Assembly (NCBI GenBank): GCA_021399445.1
Contig: JAJTUQ010000004.1
Location: 4,526,001 to 4,590,000, forward strand
Source: Xylogone sp. PMI_703
Lineage: Eukaryota; Ascomycota; Leotiomycetes
Direction of reading: 5' to 3'
DNA: 64,000 bases
Notes under the pieces: model-generated
The model's database searches: none
What the model saw: the letters and a program-made list of their open reading frames with translations, nothing else
What the model was told of the DNA's origin: nothing
Translations under genes and position numbers: made by a program
In this document: piece by piece, positions 36,877 through 48,075 of the stretch
How the letters are laid out: each line of letters begins with the position of its first letter
Numbering within the stretch: position 1 is the first letter of the stretch

Positions 36877-38280
36877 TGACTTGCGGCCGTTAGCTGAGGG
36901 AGAGAGGAAGGGAAAATACAAACGTATAATACTTAATATATTAATATTCCTTGCCAAATATTTTGATACTTACAATCAAACAGGAGAGCAAATTATTAGA
37001 CTCAAGACATATCACAGCTATCGTAACCCTTACAGGTGTTATCGGAACCATAGTATAAGTTGCCATAGTTGCAGTCACAAAGACTGCTTACCAACCGATT
37101 CTGTGAGACGCGTCCAGCGTAACGCTAAGTTACCTTGCGATATGTTATACAGATTTGGCTAGTGATAGCTACAATCACCATCTGAGAAAAGTTATCCTAT
37201 AAGGCAAGAGTCCTTAGCCTACCTCAAGCATTATAGCCTACCATTACTTCTTTATCGTCACTCTGATAACTTGCTTATCCTATTATTTGCGACAATCATT
37301 ACAACTTCGCTCTCATTAGTTACCTCCAAAATTGATAGATATCTTTTATAACTAGTCATTCTAAACTGAAATCGCTTTTATGGTTACTGTAAACACAGCA
37401 TACCTCGCAATTCTCTACCTTATTTCAACATAGCTTTCATCTCCTTACCTCAAGGAATAAACACTTCTTCATGCGTAAGTTATAATGAAGATAACAAAAA
37501 TCGCTAAAGCAGTAATTTATGTGAATATGGAACGAAGATAAGGTGATTTTTTCGGTATATGTATCATCTAGCCACCTTACATTCTTATTAAATCTCGTTT
37601 CTAAGCGCAAATACACGTAAGAATTGAAGTAGTAGTCAAAACAACAGCTGTATTAAGTATAGCATAAAACATGTATGAAACTGTTATAAGACCCCCTTAA
37701 TATACAAGTATTCTTTTGTAATGAACTAATGCATTAACCACTATAAATTGTATAATAAGCGCATAGTAAGATAGTTAATCGAGTCAATTCTTGACTTCAA
37801 GTCACGATCTAAACGTACAAGCCCCAACACTGATAACCTAACCACTAAGTTTTAGCTTATATTTAGTTTAACCAGCACTCTAAAATTTGGATCGTTAGAG
37901 TCATTTAGATGATAAACTTAAGACCAACCACTTCTGTCTGGATCCGAAATCCTTTACGCGTACACGGACACTAGCGGCTGACCAAGATTCAAGTGTAAGT
38001 ACTATTGCTAGTATAAACCACTTTTTGTCAGCCCTTGCACTTACTAGGATTAGCCAATAATTCATAACTTATCTGGTAGAGGCGTGGTGCCCTGAATCCT
38101 ACGTAAAATAATAACTTTATTGGATTTCTAGATCCCATGGTGCCGAATCGAGTTACGTATTAACATCTTTTGAAAATAGCTGGAGGCTTACATTGTTTAC
38201 GTTGTGCTTTACGTGAAATTCAAGCCAGCTACGCCAGCCTAGCCGAAGCATCACGGTATTAGTTTAATTGAGCTCTTGCC

Positions 38281-38290
38281 CTATATATAG
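38281..38290 (+). promoter_or_regulatory. TATA box candidate for GFA-domain gene
   Basis: CTATATATAG lies 83 bp upstream of the ATG at 38373. A pyrimidine-rich stretch (about 38310-38350) lies between, as in many fungal core promoters. Confidence 0.5.
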
Positions 38291-38372
38291 CTCAGGATGA
38301 GGGGCAATACTTTTTTCTCCCGTCATTATACTTTCTGCTGTCCTCTCAACCTTTCTTCCTGAAAATTACATT

Positions 38373-38892
38373 ATGCCGACAGGCTCTTGCCTCTGCGGTG
38401 AGATCAAGATCTCCTATACCAGCAATCCGGTATTCACCTCGGTTTGTTATTGCAATGATGACCGGAAAATGGCCGACATCCAAGTTTTCCAAGTTCCTAA
38501 GTCTAATTTCAGCGTAACTCAAGGAGAGCTCAAGGAATGGACGAAGAAGAGTGATCACGGTAACGTATGTTGGATTTGTTCTAGTTCCGTAAATTTTAGT
38601 CGTAACGATATTCGTCTAGGATATCACGAACCACTTCTGTGGGACATGTGGGACGACGCTTTTTCGAACGGGCGGTTCACCAGTCAACGCAAACAATATA
38701 GGACTTAGAGCGGGTGTCCTCGACGACCAGTCGATTCTTGATACTCCACCAGCCATAGAAGTATACGTGGAGAGGCGACCTCCGTGGATCAAGCAAGTAG
38801 AGGGAGCAGTACAGCTGAATGGAAAGTATGAGGTCTTAGAAGATCCGAACGGGCTGGCTGCTGCAAGACAAGCTCAGAGAAATACCAATTAA
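38373..38892 (+). CDS. GFA-domain (glutathione-dependent formaldehyde-activating enzyme-like) protein
   Basis: Two exons (38373-38564 and 38620-38892) join in phase to 154 residues. Zinc ligands are visible: TGSCLCGE at the N-terminus and HFCGTCGTTLFR in exon 2, followed by KAGV-like RAGVLDD and YVERRPPWIKQVEGAVQLNG, a hallmark of the fungal group. The middle motif normally reads CxCxxC (e.g. CHCLDC) but here is VCYCNDDR, so one of the cysteines is an aspartate. The family binds structural and catalytic Zn2+. It is often annotated as formaldehyde- or aldehyde-handling, though few fungal members have been tested. It is a small cytosolic protein. The region between the second motif and DHGN is shorter and less conserved than usual. 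Confidence 0.85.
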
Positions 38893-39350
38893 TTGAAACT
38901 GTCTATCTAAGAGAGCAAATCTGCCCTCAGAGTAACACTTCCATACCGAGTGTGCCACTTACGTGTAACCGTGGACCATGGTGGGGTTTCCTTGTGCTTG
39001 TTTGCCTTTGCTCAGCTCTCTCCTTTAGCTTAGGTTAAAGTTGCTGTTGCTTACCTCCGCCAACTAAAATGAAACTGATATCTTGGCGATATATGATAAG
39101 CCACAATTGTGGGATCTCAAGATATGGTTCTTGTGTACAAGCATATCTAGCTCATACTAAGAGTTGTCTATCGGAGTTATTTCCCTCCAGTCTACGATCA
39201 AATCTCACAAATTCCATTTATTTAACTAAGATGTATGGAATCTATATTCATCTATCTGTTTCATTTACAAATAGCTCAGAATGCAGACCTTGAATGCAGT
39301 GAGGTAGTAGCATAACTCAAGCCAAAGGGCTATATCAAACTACTACTTGC
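38893..39350. other. Convergent spacer
   Basis: About 460 bp between the stops of the GFA gene and the first SDR gene. The short plus-strand frame inside has no recognisable content. Confidence 0.4.
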
Positions 39351-40343
39351 TTAGAATTTCATTCTAAAAACAAGCTTATCCTCGTTGACAATCTCATCCT
39401 TCTTCGACAGTAACTCGGGCACATCCCAATTAGCGCTGACATATCTACCTGCCAACCACTCGATTCTCTTTGCTGTCAGGAATGTCATTGTGTCTGCTGC
39501 TAGCTCGGGTGTATCTCCTAAAGCTAATCACTGTCAGTACCGTCTGCAGGAACTAAGGGTATTGGTATAGATTACTTTGGCTTATTTGTTCCGGCATCCT
39601 ATTTGCTAACTCGGTAGGAATACCGCCCGGATGGATGCCGTATGCCAACAGACCCTGCTCTCCATACTCCACCATCAGATGCTCAGTAAAGCGCATAAGC
39701 GCAAACTTAGTAGTCTGGTATCCACTAGCTCCGTATGCGATGACATGGGCGCCGATACTCGATAGGTTGACTATAGTTTTCTGTTTTGATTCTAACAACA
39801 ATGGTAGGAACTCCTTCGTCATCCAGTATACACCTCGAATATTGACCTCATAGTTCAACCAATACTCATGAGGGTCAGATTCCTCAAGCTTGATAAATCT
39901 ATCAAGCCAGCCCGCATTGTTAATCAAGATATCCACCCTTCCAAATTCTTTTTCTGTAGCTTTCGCAGCATTCTGCACATCCTCAAGTTTGAGAACATCA
40001 AGCTTCAGTTTCAACACTTTCGGAGGCGTTTTCCCTGCAGCTTGCGCCGCAGCAACAATTTCGCTCTCTACCTCATCAAGACCGGAGCGAGCACCTATGG
40101 CAATTCCTGCAGCGCCTGCCTTTGCAAATGAAATTGCCGTTGCACGTCCGACTCCCTTGGAAGCTCCGGTGATGAACACATAATGACCAGTATGGTCAGA
40201 CTTGGTCGCAGAATCGATGGCGGGGTAGGTGTCGTGATGGGCTGTTTGCGTAAAAGCATTGCCTTTCCCAGAGTTATTATACAATTGGAATGAACTGATG
40301 GTGAATACTTACCCACATCTGGTCTACGGTGCGGGTAAGGCAT
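39351..40343 (-). CDS. Short-chain dehydrogenase/reductase (SDR), paralog 1
   Basis: Three exons (40343-40313, 40262-39576, 39523-39351) join in phase to 296 residues. The N-terminus (MPYPHRRP) leads to the cofactor loop TGASKGVGR (GxxxGxG). Then come NNAGW, a catalytic Ser in LSSIGAH, and YxxxK as YQTTK. The C-terminal part (KRIEWLAGRYVSANWDVPEL) is typical of a fungal SDR subgroup that acts on small carbonyl compounds. Exon lengths are 31, 687 and 173. The second and third are identical to those of the next SDR (paralog 2), so the two are tandem copies. The enzyme is cytosolic and NAD(P)-dependent. The substrate is unknown. Confidence 0.93.
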
Positions 40344-41362
40344 TTTGGGATTTGTTGCACTCCTATGTACTTTATGTTCACTAATGTGTTCAGTCGGTAG
40401 AGAGATAAGAGAGGTATGAGGAAACTACGACTCGTTATATATCCTAATGACGTTTTTAGATAACTTTTACCGAACGCAAATTCACAACCTTCGCGTCTTC
40501 GCCAATAATTAACTCCGCAAACACCGTCATAAATGCGCTCACAGTGTATAACCACATAGATTTGGTAGTAGGAAGGAATTGGATTTTAAGATATATATCC
40601 GGCCCCCTGTTTTCAGTCAAGTGCAAAGTATTGAAGAGCCAAAAAGGACCCATGGCGTTGTACGCTGTAGGGGTGTAAGCAGCCATCTGAGTGGGGAATC
40701 CAACACGTTTGGACCATTTCGACTGACAGTTTGCCACCTTATTAAACCCAATATTCAGTGCTCTAGTTCTGCCATCTCCGTTGAAGAATGTTCAAGTAGT
40801 GAAAGAGGCAACTTTGATCATTTAACATCAAGCACGCATCGAAAAGCCACGGAATCTCTCAACGTCTTCATATATGATGAAAGTTAAAGAGTTAAGTAAG
40901 TGCAGGATCTCTCTCCGATGGCTTTACTTAGTGGATCATTATTCGCACCCTTTCTCTGATTGTGCATTTAAGCTTCTGTCTGGACCACTTCCCCATTTTA
41001 GTGTTTGTCATGTCAGATCCCTAACTATTCTAGGCGTAGCACATTTTTCTCTAGCTTTGTTAGGTTCGTTACATGATACAAAATATGTAAGCCTACTAGT
41101 ACAGATAACTCCATATCTCCATCTTACTAACATACAGCCGAGATTTAAAAGAGTTTGAATACCAAGCAGCTTGGTGAGACATCTATCGATTAATTGTGGC
41201 CGTACGTTCGAGACCTTTTGGAGCTGACATCATGTTCTTGTAAATGAAAGCAATAATTGTTCATGAAGCACCATTACCTTGTTTTATACAAGGAAACACC
41301 GTGAGAAAAATTATTGTAATAAGCTCTATCGTCAAATTTGAATTAAGAAGCTAGATACTATC
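40344..41362. other. Spacer between tandem SDR genes
   Basis: 1.02 kb between SDR paralog 1 (start) and paralog 2 (stop). A minus-strand open frame at 40456-40737 has some protein-like stretches (LPTTKSMWLYTVSAF). It shows no family signature and is not claimed as a gene. Confidence 0.35.
40434..40442 (-). promoter_or_regulatory. TATA box candidate of SDR paralog 1
   Basis: The + strand reads GTTATATAT, about 91-99 bp upstream of the SDR ATG at 40343. A similar element occurs at about the same distance before paralog 2, suggesting a duplicated promoter. Confidence 0.45.
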
Positions 41363-42375
41363 TTAAAAATCAAACTTAACTGTGAGTTTATCATTTTGCA
41401 CAATATAATCCTTCCTTGCTAGAAGTTCAGGCATATCCCAGGTAACATTGATGTATCTTCCACCAATCCACTCGCGTTTCTCATTCATGAGAAAGGCGAG
41501 CGTGTCAGCACTGAGTTCAGGCGTATCCACGAATACTATAGATTATCCACTTAGAACTTCTTCATAATATGACATAGAGTATCTTCCATACCTGGTTTGA
41601 GTTCGTCAGCAATATCACCAAGCATTTCCGTTGGCACATTTCCAGGATGAATAGCAAAGCATGTGATTCCGTCCTCAGCATGCGTCTTGTTGATAAACTG
41701 GGTTATTCGCAGGAGTGCAAGCTTTGAAGTCTGGTATGCGCTTAACGGCGGAACCACTATATGAGCTGCTACACTGCAGATATTGGCAACATAGCTGCTC
41801 TTTGTTTTAACCAGTAAGGGATAGAAGGCTCTGAAAACAAGGTACGGTCCGCGGAGGTTCACATTGAAGGTTTCCCACCATATTTCAGGGTCCGACTCCC
41901 CGATCGGACTGAACGCTCCAATGATACCCGCATTGTTGACTAATACGTCCAGTCTTCCAAATTCTTTCTCTACCAATACTGCAGCGTCCTCAACGCTCTT
42001 CTGATTTGTGACTTCAAGTTTCACATGGAGGAACTTCGGTGATTTGCGATTTGCTGCTTTGGCTGCTGCTTCAACATCTTTGGCCAATTCCGTCATATCT
42101 GAGCGGGCACCTGCAGCGATATACGAGGCGCCAGCCTTTGCAAAAGAGAGAACTATCGAACGACCAATTCCCCTCGAGCCACCTGTAATAAATATGGCTT
42201 TTCCAGAGTAATCGGCTTTGGCAGGGTCAATCGCTGGGTAACTGTCACTGTGGACTGTCTCTGTCACATCATAATCACCTATCAAAAGGTAAGACTATTG
42301 GTCTCGATACATCCGCTTAGATACTAGCTTACCAGGGCCCTCGATGGGATTTGGAGTTCCTCTTGGTGGAGGCAT
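41363..42375 (-). CDS. Short-chain dehydrogenase/reductase (SDR), paralog 2
   Basis: Three exons (42375-42333, 42278-41592, 41535-41363) join in phase to 300 residues. The N-terminus MPPPRGTPNPIEGPG leads to the cofactor motif TGGSRGIGR. NNAGI, the catalytic segment NICSVAAH, and YxxxK as YQTSK follow, then the WIGGRYINVTWDMPELL end. Gene structure copies paralog 1: both have a phase-1 first intron, a 687-nt second exon, a phase-1 second intron and a 173-nt third exon. Protein text differs clearly, so the duplication is not recent. The active-site serine is preceded by Cys (CSV) instead of Ser as in paralog 1. The substrate is unknown. Confidence 0.93.
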
Positions 42376-43552
42376 TATAGTTTTTGGAACAAGATGAGAT
42401 GGTAGAAAAGGATGAGGATCTCTCTATGGTGAGAGAAGGCAGCAACCACCTATTATATATGTCCCGGTCTGTTAGGATACGGGCGAGATTGATCTATAGG
42501 TGTATACCATGGCTGCGACCGATAGGTGCTACAACTTATACACAGCATGACGTGTAACGTTCAGTAGCAAGGATTCAAAGCTTCTAATATGGACAGTTCA
42601 CTTTAACAGCTATACGCGGAAATAGAGCCACTTAAAATTTACATTTGCTAGTACCCATACGCCGCATTCATGCATTTCACTTGTCACGTAATGGGGATAA
42701 ATCCAACGCAGTAAGGTTACTTCACAGACAATTCGGCGACCATCTTGATAACTCCTATAATCGCCTTTGGATTTCGGAGTTTGCTTATTAATACCTAGGG
42801 ACTTATTGATGTCATGAGCCAATGGGTGGAGTGTTCCTTACAGTTTTAGTTCGGGGGTTGTGTCCACTGAGAGATGTCGCCGTTTCTTACTGGGTGAGAA
42901 GAAGAAGCCAAGTCCATGGTGATGTCTTAGCCCCGGTGATAAAGGAGTTAGTGGCGCCTGAAGGAGTTAACCCGGAGGACCTACTGAAAAGGTCAGAAAA
43001 TTGCAGTAGAGCTGGAATAAGGTTTCTGTAAATAAGTAGTAAGAACGTGTTCCGCCCGCAATTCAATTTAGCTCATTATCGACAGGTCGGGCAATTGAGA
43101 GTAGGATATACCGTACTGGGTGGACTACGGGCCAGATCTACAAGCAGGGGCTCTTAACGGATTATAGATGGATCAGACGGATATTCAAATCCGTGGATTC
43201 CGCCGGATCGGGTTCGCAGTTTGAGTTCGATCTGTTTACGTAATATATCCATTCGAATTCGGTTTGAACAATCTGTTCGAATTTAACCATGCTCAGAACG
43301 ATCGAAAATCTCAAGTCATTGATTATTACGTGCTGTAATAAACTCAAACTCTTATCCGTCCCGTGACGTTGACGAGTAAAATGATTAATGCGGAGATTCC
43401 CAAGAATGCTCATGAATCATGAGCCATTACAAGTTCAACTTTTAACTATGCATTATGGATGTGGCCATCTCAAAGTAGCGATTTACTGTGAAACAAATCG
43501 TTCAAAATGAAATATATCAAATTTTACGGTCGTGTTATCTAGCGTTATCCTA
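42376..43552. other. Intergenic
   Basis: 1.18 kb between the SDR start and the stop of the next MFS gene, both minus strand. Short open frames (42610-42822, 43162-43413) have no recognisable content. Confidence 0.4.
42454..42464 (-). promoter_or_regulatory. TATA box candidate of SDR paralog 2
   Basis: TATTATATATG on the + strand lies about 80-90 bp before the ATG at 42375. It is comparable in position and sequence to the element upstream of paralog 1. Confidence 0.45.
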
Positions 43553-45337
43553 TCAGAGAATATATCGAAACGATGGATGGTAGTCATATGCTTCTTCCAA
43601 GGATTGACTAGCAAGAGGATGTGGCACACCTCTCTCTAGATACTCTGCTTCCACTCTATCCTTCTTTGCATTTAAATGACGCATCCATAGCATAACACCA
43701 ATCGCGTTCAGGAGGCCAAAAAGTTGAAACGCAAGCACAATGGAGTGCCCCTTGATATATCTTGGGGCGCCATTGTAAATGTGAGTTCCCATGATCGAAA
43801 ATAGCTGTCCGGTGATCTCACCCATGGCCCACGTCGTTCCACGTTTAGTGAAGCCCCCAGTATTGATGGTAATCCAAGCGACGATCAGAACAATGGTGGT
43901 ATATACTCCCGAGGCAACAAGACTCGTTGCTACGATCTTAGCCACATTCGAAGACGCCGTGAGAAGAATTATATATCCAGTAGAAGAGAGCGACAAACAA
44001 AAGATGATGGCCATCCCTTTGAAATTGAATCGGTCACTGATGAAGCAGACCGTGGGAAGTGTAACCGTTGCACTTGCGGAAGGGATGATTGTCAGCAATT
44101 GAGTGCGCAACGGCGAATATCCGAATGAAGAGATGAATGTGGGCAGGAACAATCCGATTGATGAAATCCCAAGGGATGCTCCGGCGGCGATCCATACGAA
44201 GGCCCATGATTTGGGATCTTTGAGTGCAGCCCAGATCTGCTTCACTTCGAGCTTAGAGCCAGGGGTATTGTACGCTGTGATCATTAGCGTATGAAAGAGG
44301 GGGATTTGGGAGGCTTGAAAAACTTACATGCCGATCTTACAATAGCTAAATCAATCTCAGCGGGGGAAAAGAGCCAATGCTTTTTATTTTTGATTTGATC
44401 CGGGAAGTTGGGCAAGATGAGCCAGGTCAGGAAGCCAACACCCAGCGCCAAGGCGCCATCGACGATGAATAGCCATCTCCACGACTCCCGTCCGGTGGCT
44501 TGAAGGGTCAAATCTTTTTGAACACCGTAGGAAATCAAGCCACTGAATGCTCCCGAGATTGTTGCCGCCGAATAGTAGAGGGCTAGTTACACGGTAAGTA
44601 GTGACGTATTGAAGGATATCCCGTGGGAGATCACTTGGGGGGCCAACTGACCTGCGCGTGTAGCATATTCATCGCGTTTATACCAGAGACCAATATAGAT
44701 TCCTAATCCTTGTATAAAAGCTTGGGCTGTGCCAATGAAAATACGGATACCCAGGACCGTCTGGTAATTGGGCGAGGCTGACATGCCTGTGTGTAAAGCG
44801 CCGAAGATAATGACAGCGACCCCAATAAGGTGGTGAGGGGCGAAATGACGAAGCAGAATGTTTGCTGGTAACAGGAAAAGAATGTACCCAACAACTGCGC
44901 TCAAGAGATCAGCACATTATGGGAGGAGAACTGAAGAATTGGGACTTGTGTTTACAAAATATGGTCAAGCAGTTATAGTACTGGTAGTTACTCATCTTGA
45001 GGTCTTTCTGGATACCCATTAAGCGGGCATTTCCAATACTGTTTCGATCCTGTATCAAAATTAGACGCTGGTATTGAGGGGAAATGTAGACAGGGCAAGA
45101 TACCAGGTAGGCCACAAAAAAGATCAAGGCGGCAAAGGGGAGAATGAGCAAGTCTGCCTTGAGCACAAGTCGTCTCTCGACTTTTGATTTATGGTGGGAG
45201 TTAGCATGGGCATCGGGGACGTAGGCGGTCGAGAGAGCCTGCTCCTTCTCGCTCGCAACTGTTGCCATTTCAATCTGTTCAGTGGTGCCGTCTGCCATTT
45301 CGACCTTACTCAGATCCACTTTCTCTGAGGCCATCAT
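43553..45337 (-). CDS. MFS permease, anion:cation symporter (Dal5-like) family
   Basis: A multi-exon gene from ATG 45337 (or the adjacent ATG at 45334) to a stop at 43553. The charged head (KVERRLVLKADLLILPFAAL) leads into FFVAYLDRNSIGNARLMG, the conserved helix 1 and loop of the family. The next introns restore LTIFFVGYILFLLPANILL, GLWYKRDEYATRAG, SWRWLFIVDGALAL, then a large last exon (KLEVKQIWAALKDPKSWAF to WMRHLNAKKDRVEAEYLERG). Such permeases import carboxylates, vitamins or amides with protons at the plasma membrane. It is a different branch from the permease at 0.5-2.7 kb. It lies between two SDR genes and a YrdC-domain gene, all plausible parts of one small-molecule pathway. The ligand is unknown. 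Confidence 0.88.
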
Positions 45338-46115
45338 GAGCCAGAATTGAGAATCAAGCAAAAATGTGAGAATGGTAAGAGGGAGATAGGTGAAGAGTAT
45401 AGGCCAGATCCCTTTCCAGCAGACAAGTTAGGCTGACCGGTCCAGCGAGACGGAGACTCCTTTTTGCCATTGTTGTCCACGGCATCTTAAATACTGAACA
45501 TAGCATGGTGGTCTCTGTAAGCTCCTTACCCCGGACTAACTGTCCGAAGAACTGGAGAGTGCGGGGGACCGGGGGTGGGCGCAAGGGGTCTCCGCGTGGA
45601 TCGCCTCCCCAGACTCGCGCCTTGATCGGCCGGCATTTGCTGCTGGTCTCTACGGCACCGAGGGGCCAATCAATGTCAGACATGCTCGGCCCGCGAGCGG
45701 CAACGCTAGTAGTCGATTGGCCATGAGCATTCACTGGTTCTGGATGGAGACCGCATCTCATTTGGATACGCCATACGCTACCTTACGCAAGGGGTTCGTT
45801 ACTGTGGACAAATGACATGACTCGTTTACATATCAAATGTAGAATTGAAAATATTTCAAAGTACACAGAGATGTATCGATTCCCATCCAAACAATCGGCT
45901 GTAAAACACAAAACACAATAGCTCTAGGTCACGGCCCGCTTGCGGCGGGCTATTTTACGACTATCGTTCTGCCTTTACAATGGTCACCTCCCGGTACTCA
46001 TCAGACTTTTCCAAATAAATTGCCAATGGTGGCCGCCCCTTGACGTATTGTCACTATTGTTGCTATTGTTCTACATCAAACCTTGACGTCCGTTATCTCT
46101 CAGTACCACTCAAGA
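45338..46115. other. Divergent promoter region
   Basis: About 780 bp between the MFS start and the YrdC-domain start. The left part (about 45540-45730) is GC-rich and carries open frames on both strands without known features. This is likely promoter DNA. Confidence 0.4.
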
Positions 46116-46946
46116 ATGGCTCCCACTCGAACCGCACGCGGCGCTCCAAACATCAAAGAGGATGCTAAGCGTGTGTATGAGGTCCTCAAATCTGGTGGCA
46201 TTGCTATCATGCCCGCCAGCATGGGGTATACGATATCAACGACCAGTGCCGAATCCTTGAACAGGATATTCACAACCAAAAAGCGCGGTGCACATAAAAG
46301 ACATGCCATGGGCGGAACGTATGAGCTGCATAAGGAAGTGCATATCACGACACCGGAAATGGAAGAAATTATACATTGGCTAGCAATCGACATTGACTTG
46401 CCAGTGGCCTGTATTGCTAAGTATAATCCGGAGCATCCCCTGATTAAAAGCCTTGACCCTGTTACGCTGGAGGCTGCGACTCATGATGGAACTTTGGCCA
46501 TGCTAGTCAATGGAGGAGGGCTACAGGAAGAGGTCATTCGCCTTTGCGCAGCAGATAATCTTCCAGTACTTGGCAGCTCGGCCAATATTTCCACCACAGG
46601 TAACCTATTATAATCTGTCTTCTACCTAAAGCTTACTGGTTGTACAGGAACAAAATATGTTCTCGAGGATGTTCCCAAAGAACTTATCGATATCGCTGAT
46701 ATCGTTATTGATTATGGATTGGTGCACTGGGGACACCATGGTAGAAGCTCAACTATGATTAACTTTAGCGGACCAAAGCTAGAAATTGTCAGAATCGGAC
46801 TGGGCTATGATGTTATAAGAGATCACTTGGAACGTTTCTGGGGCATAACAGACCTCCCAGAGGACCCAGGCAAAGAATCGTTACCATCAGGCCATCTTAA
46901 GGTTCTTGAGCCTTTGAAATCGTTAGAGAAGTTGGTTGCTAAATAG
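46116..46946 (+). CDS. Stand-alone YrdC/Sua5-domain protein
   Basis: Two exons (46116-46599 and 46648-46946) join in phase to 260 residues. The YrdC fold is seen in RVYEVLKSGGIAIMPASMGY, a basic nucleotide loop (TTKKRGAHKRH), and the SxN motif GSSANISTTG. In Sua5/TsaC the domain makes threonylcarbamoyl-AMP for tRNA t6A. Here the KxR and surroundings are unusual (no KPRxxP-type loop), and the extra Sua5 C-terminal domain is missing. It may instead be a paralog that carbamoylates or adenylates a small molecule, as in HypF/TobZ-like enzymes. It is cytosolic. It sits beside MFS and SDR genes, and is unlikely to be the essential housekeeping Sua5. Confidence 0.85.
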
Positions 46947-48075
46947 GTCGGATATTTCTACTTTAGGTGAAAGGTCGAAAAATATGCCTAGTATACCAAT
47001 CTATTCTTTGAATGTACTTCTATTACTGCTCTTGTGCCAATCATCATATCGCTTCTATTCCAAATGCCAGGTAGCTAGACAAACTGAATGGTCCATAATA
47101 TAGTTGATGCGACAACTTATAAGTAACTCATATATCTTTTTGACTTTCAACAAATCCAATATAAACTCGAAGAGCTGGGTCCATTGTTTAGATGTCATTA
47201 AAGGTTACTCAAGCCGATATTGTTTTCTTATTTCCAATTTTTAAAGTTTAAGCTAAAGCGCATAAGAGTAAAAGCATATTATAATTTAAATAACTTTAGA
47301 CGCCGCCAAATCTATCATTGAACAATAAATATACGCCTCATCTTATTCGAAGAGTCCAGCAAAACGTGTGGACTGCGCTTAGTCGTTCTTGTTCTAGAAT
47401 AACTTCTAACGGCTTCACTTGAAATACACAGCACGTAGATGCATCCCAAAGTGGCAAAGAACCCAATTTTTCTCTCTTGTATCCTAAATCTTATCCTTTA
47501 GTTGTCCAGAGGAGTGTCCCAATGGTTTGCTAATCTGTGGAACACTAGTGCCTGCAGCAGCGTATTCGGTTATATCCTTGTGTGATGCATGCTCCAGTAG
47601 TATGTGAAACCGGCTACGGACATGCATTAAAATAGAGGTGGGCCAGCTTAGTATTCGGAGCAAGCTAAGCCATGATCTATCCTATACGACAATATGAGCA
47701 TTGGCGTATATATCGTTTCTGGTGGCGTTTTCACTTCTCACCTGCCCCGTCTTATTTCTGATGGCAGCAAACATTATTTGAAATGCTCCAAACTTGATGA
47801 GGCTGTGTCTTAACTTTTATCTTGAATGACTTCATACGTTATCACCGCATCTTGCAGTACCACTCTGCTCGAGTCATGCTTGCTAGCAGTAGAGCATCAG
47901 CTCTGTCGATTAGACGGAGCATTAAGCACCGAGTGCCTGTGGGAGTTAAAGAATATTCCATAAGCTAATTGGTCAAATAGACCTATAAAAGCATTATCTG
48001 CTCATTGTCGATGAGTACGATGCTCTTTAATGTTCAGCCTCCTCCTTCTGATAACCCTCATCTCCTGTTATCACC
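46947..48075. other. Intergenic
   Basis: 1.13 kb, AT-rich, with nothing recognised. The right end (about 47960-48075) is the promoter of the alpha/beta hydrolase. Confidence 0.4.

Larger units (their letters stand above)
36455..38372. other. Gene-poor AT-rich region
   Basis: 1.9 kb with no supportable gene. It contains the GGCTCCGTAA-type repeat near its left end and long AT-rich tracts (about 36950-38000) with few coding-like segments. It could be old degraded mobile DNA, but no terminal repeats or enzyme relics were found by eye. Confidence 0.4.

Noticed and set aside
36950..38330. Suspected RIP-degraded transposon
   Set aside because: AT richness is suggestive, but no terminal repeats, target duplications or transposase relics were seen.
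40456..40737. Minus-strand open frame with protein-like patches
   Set aside because: No family motif, no splice-linked exon, lies in the SDR spacer; chance or relic.
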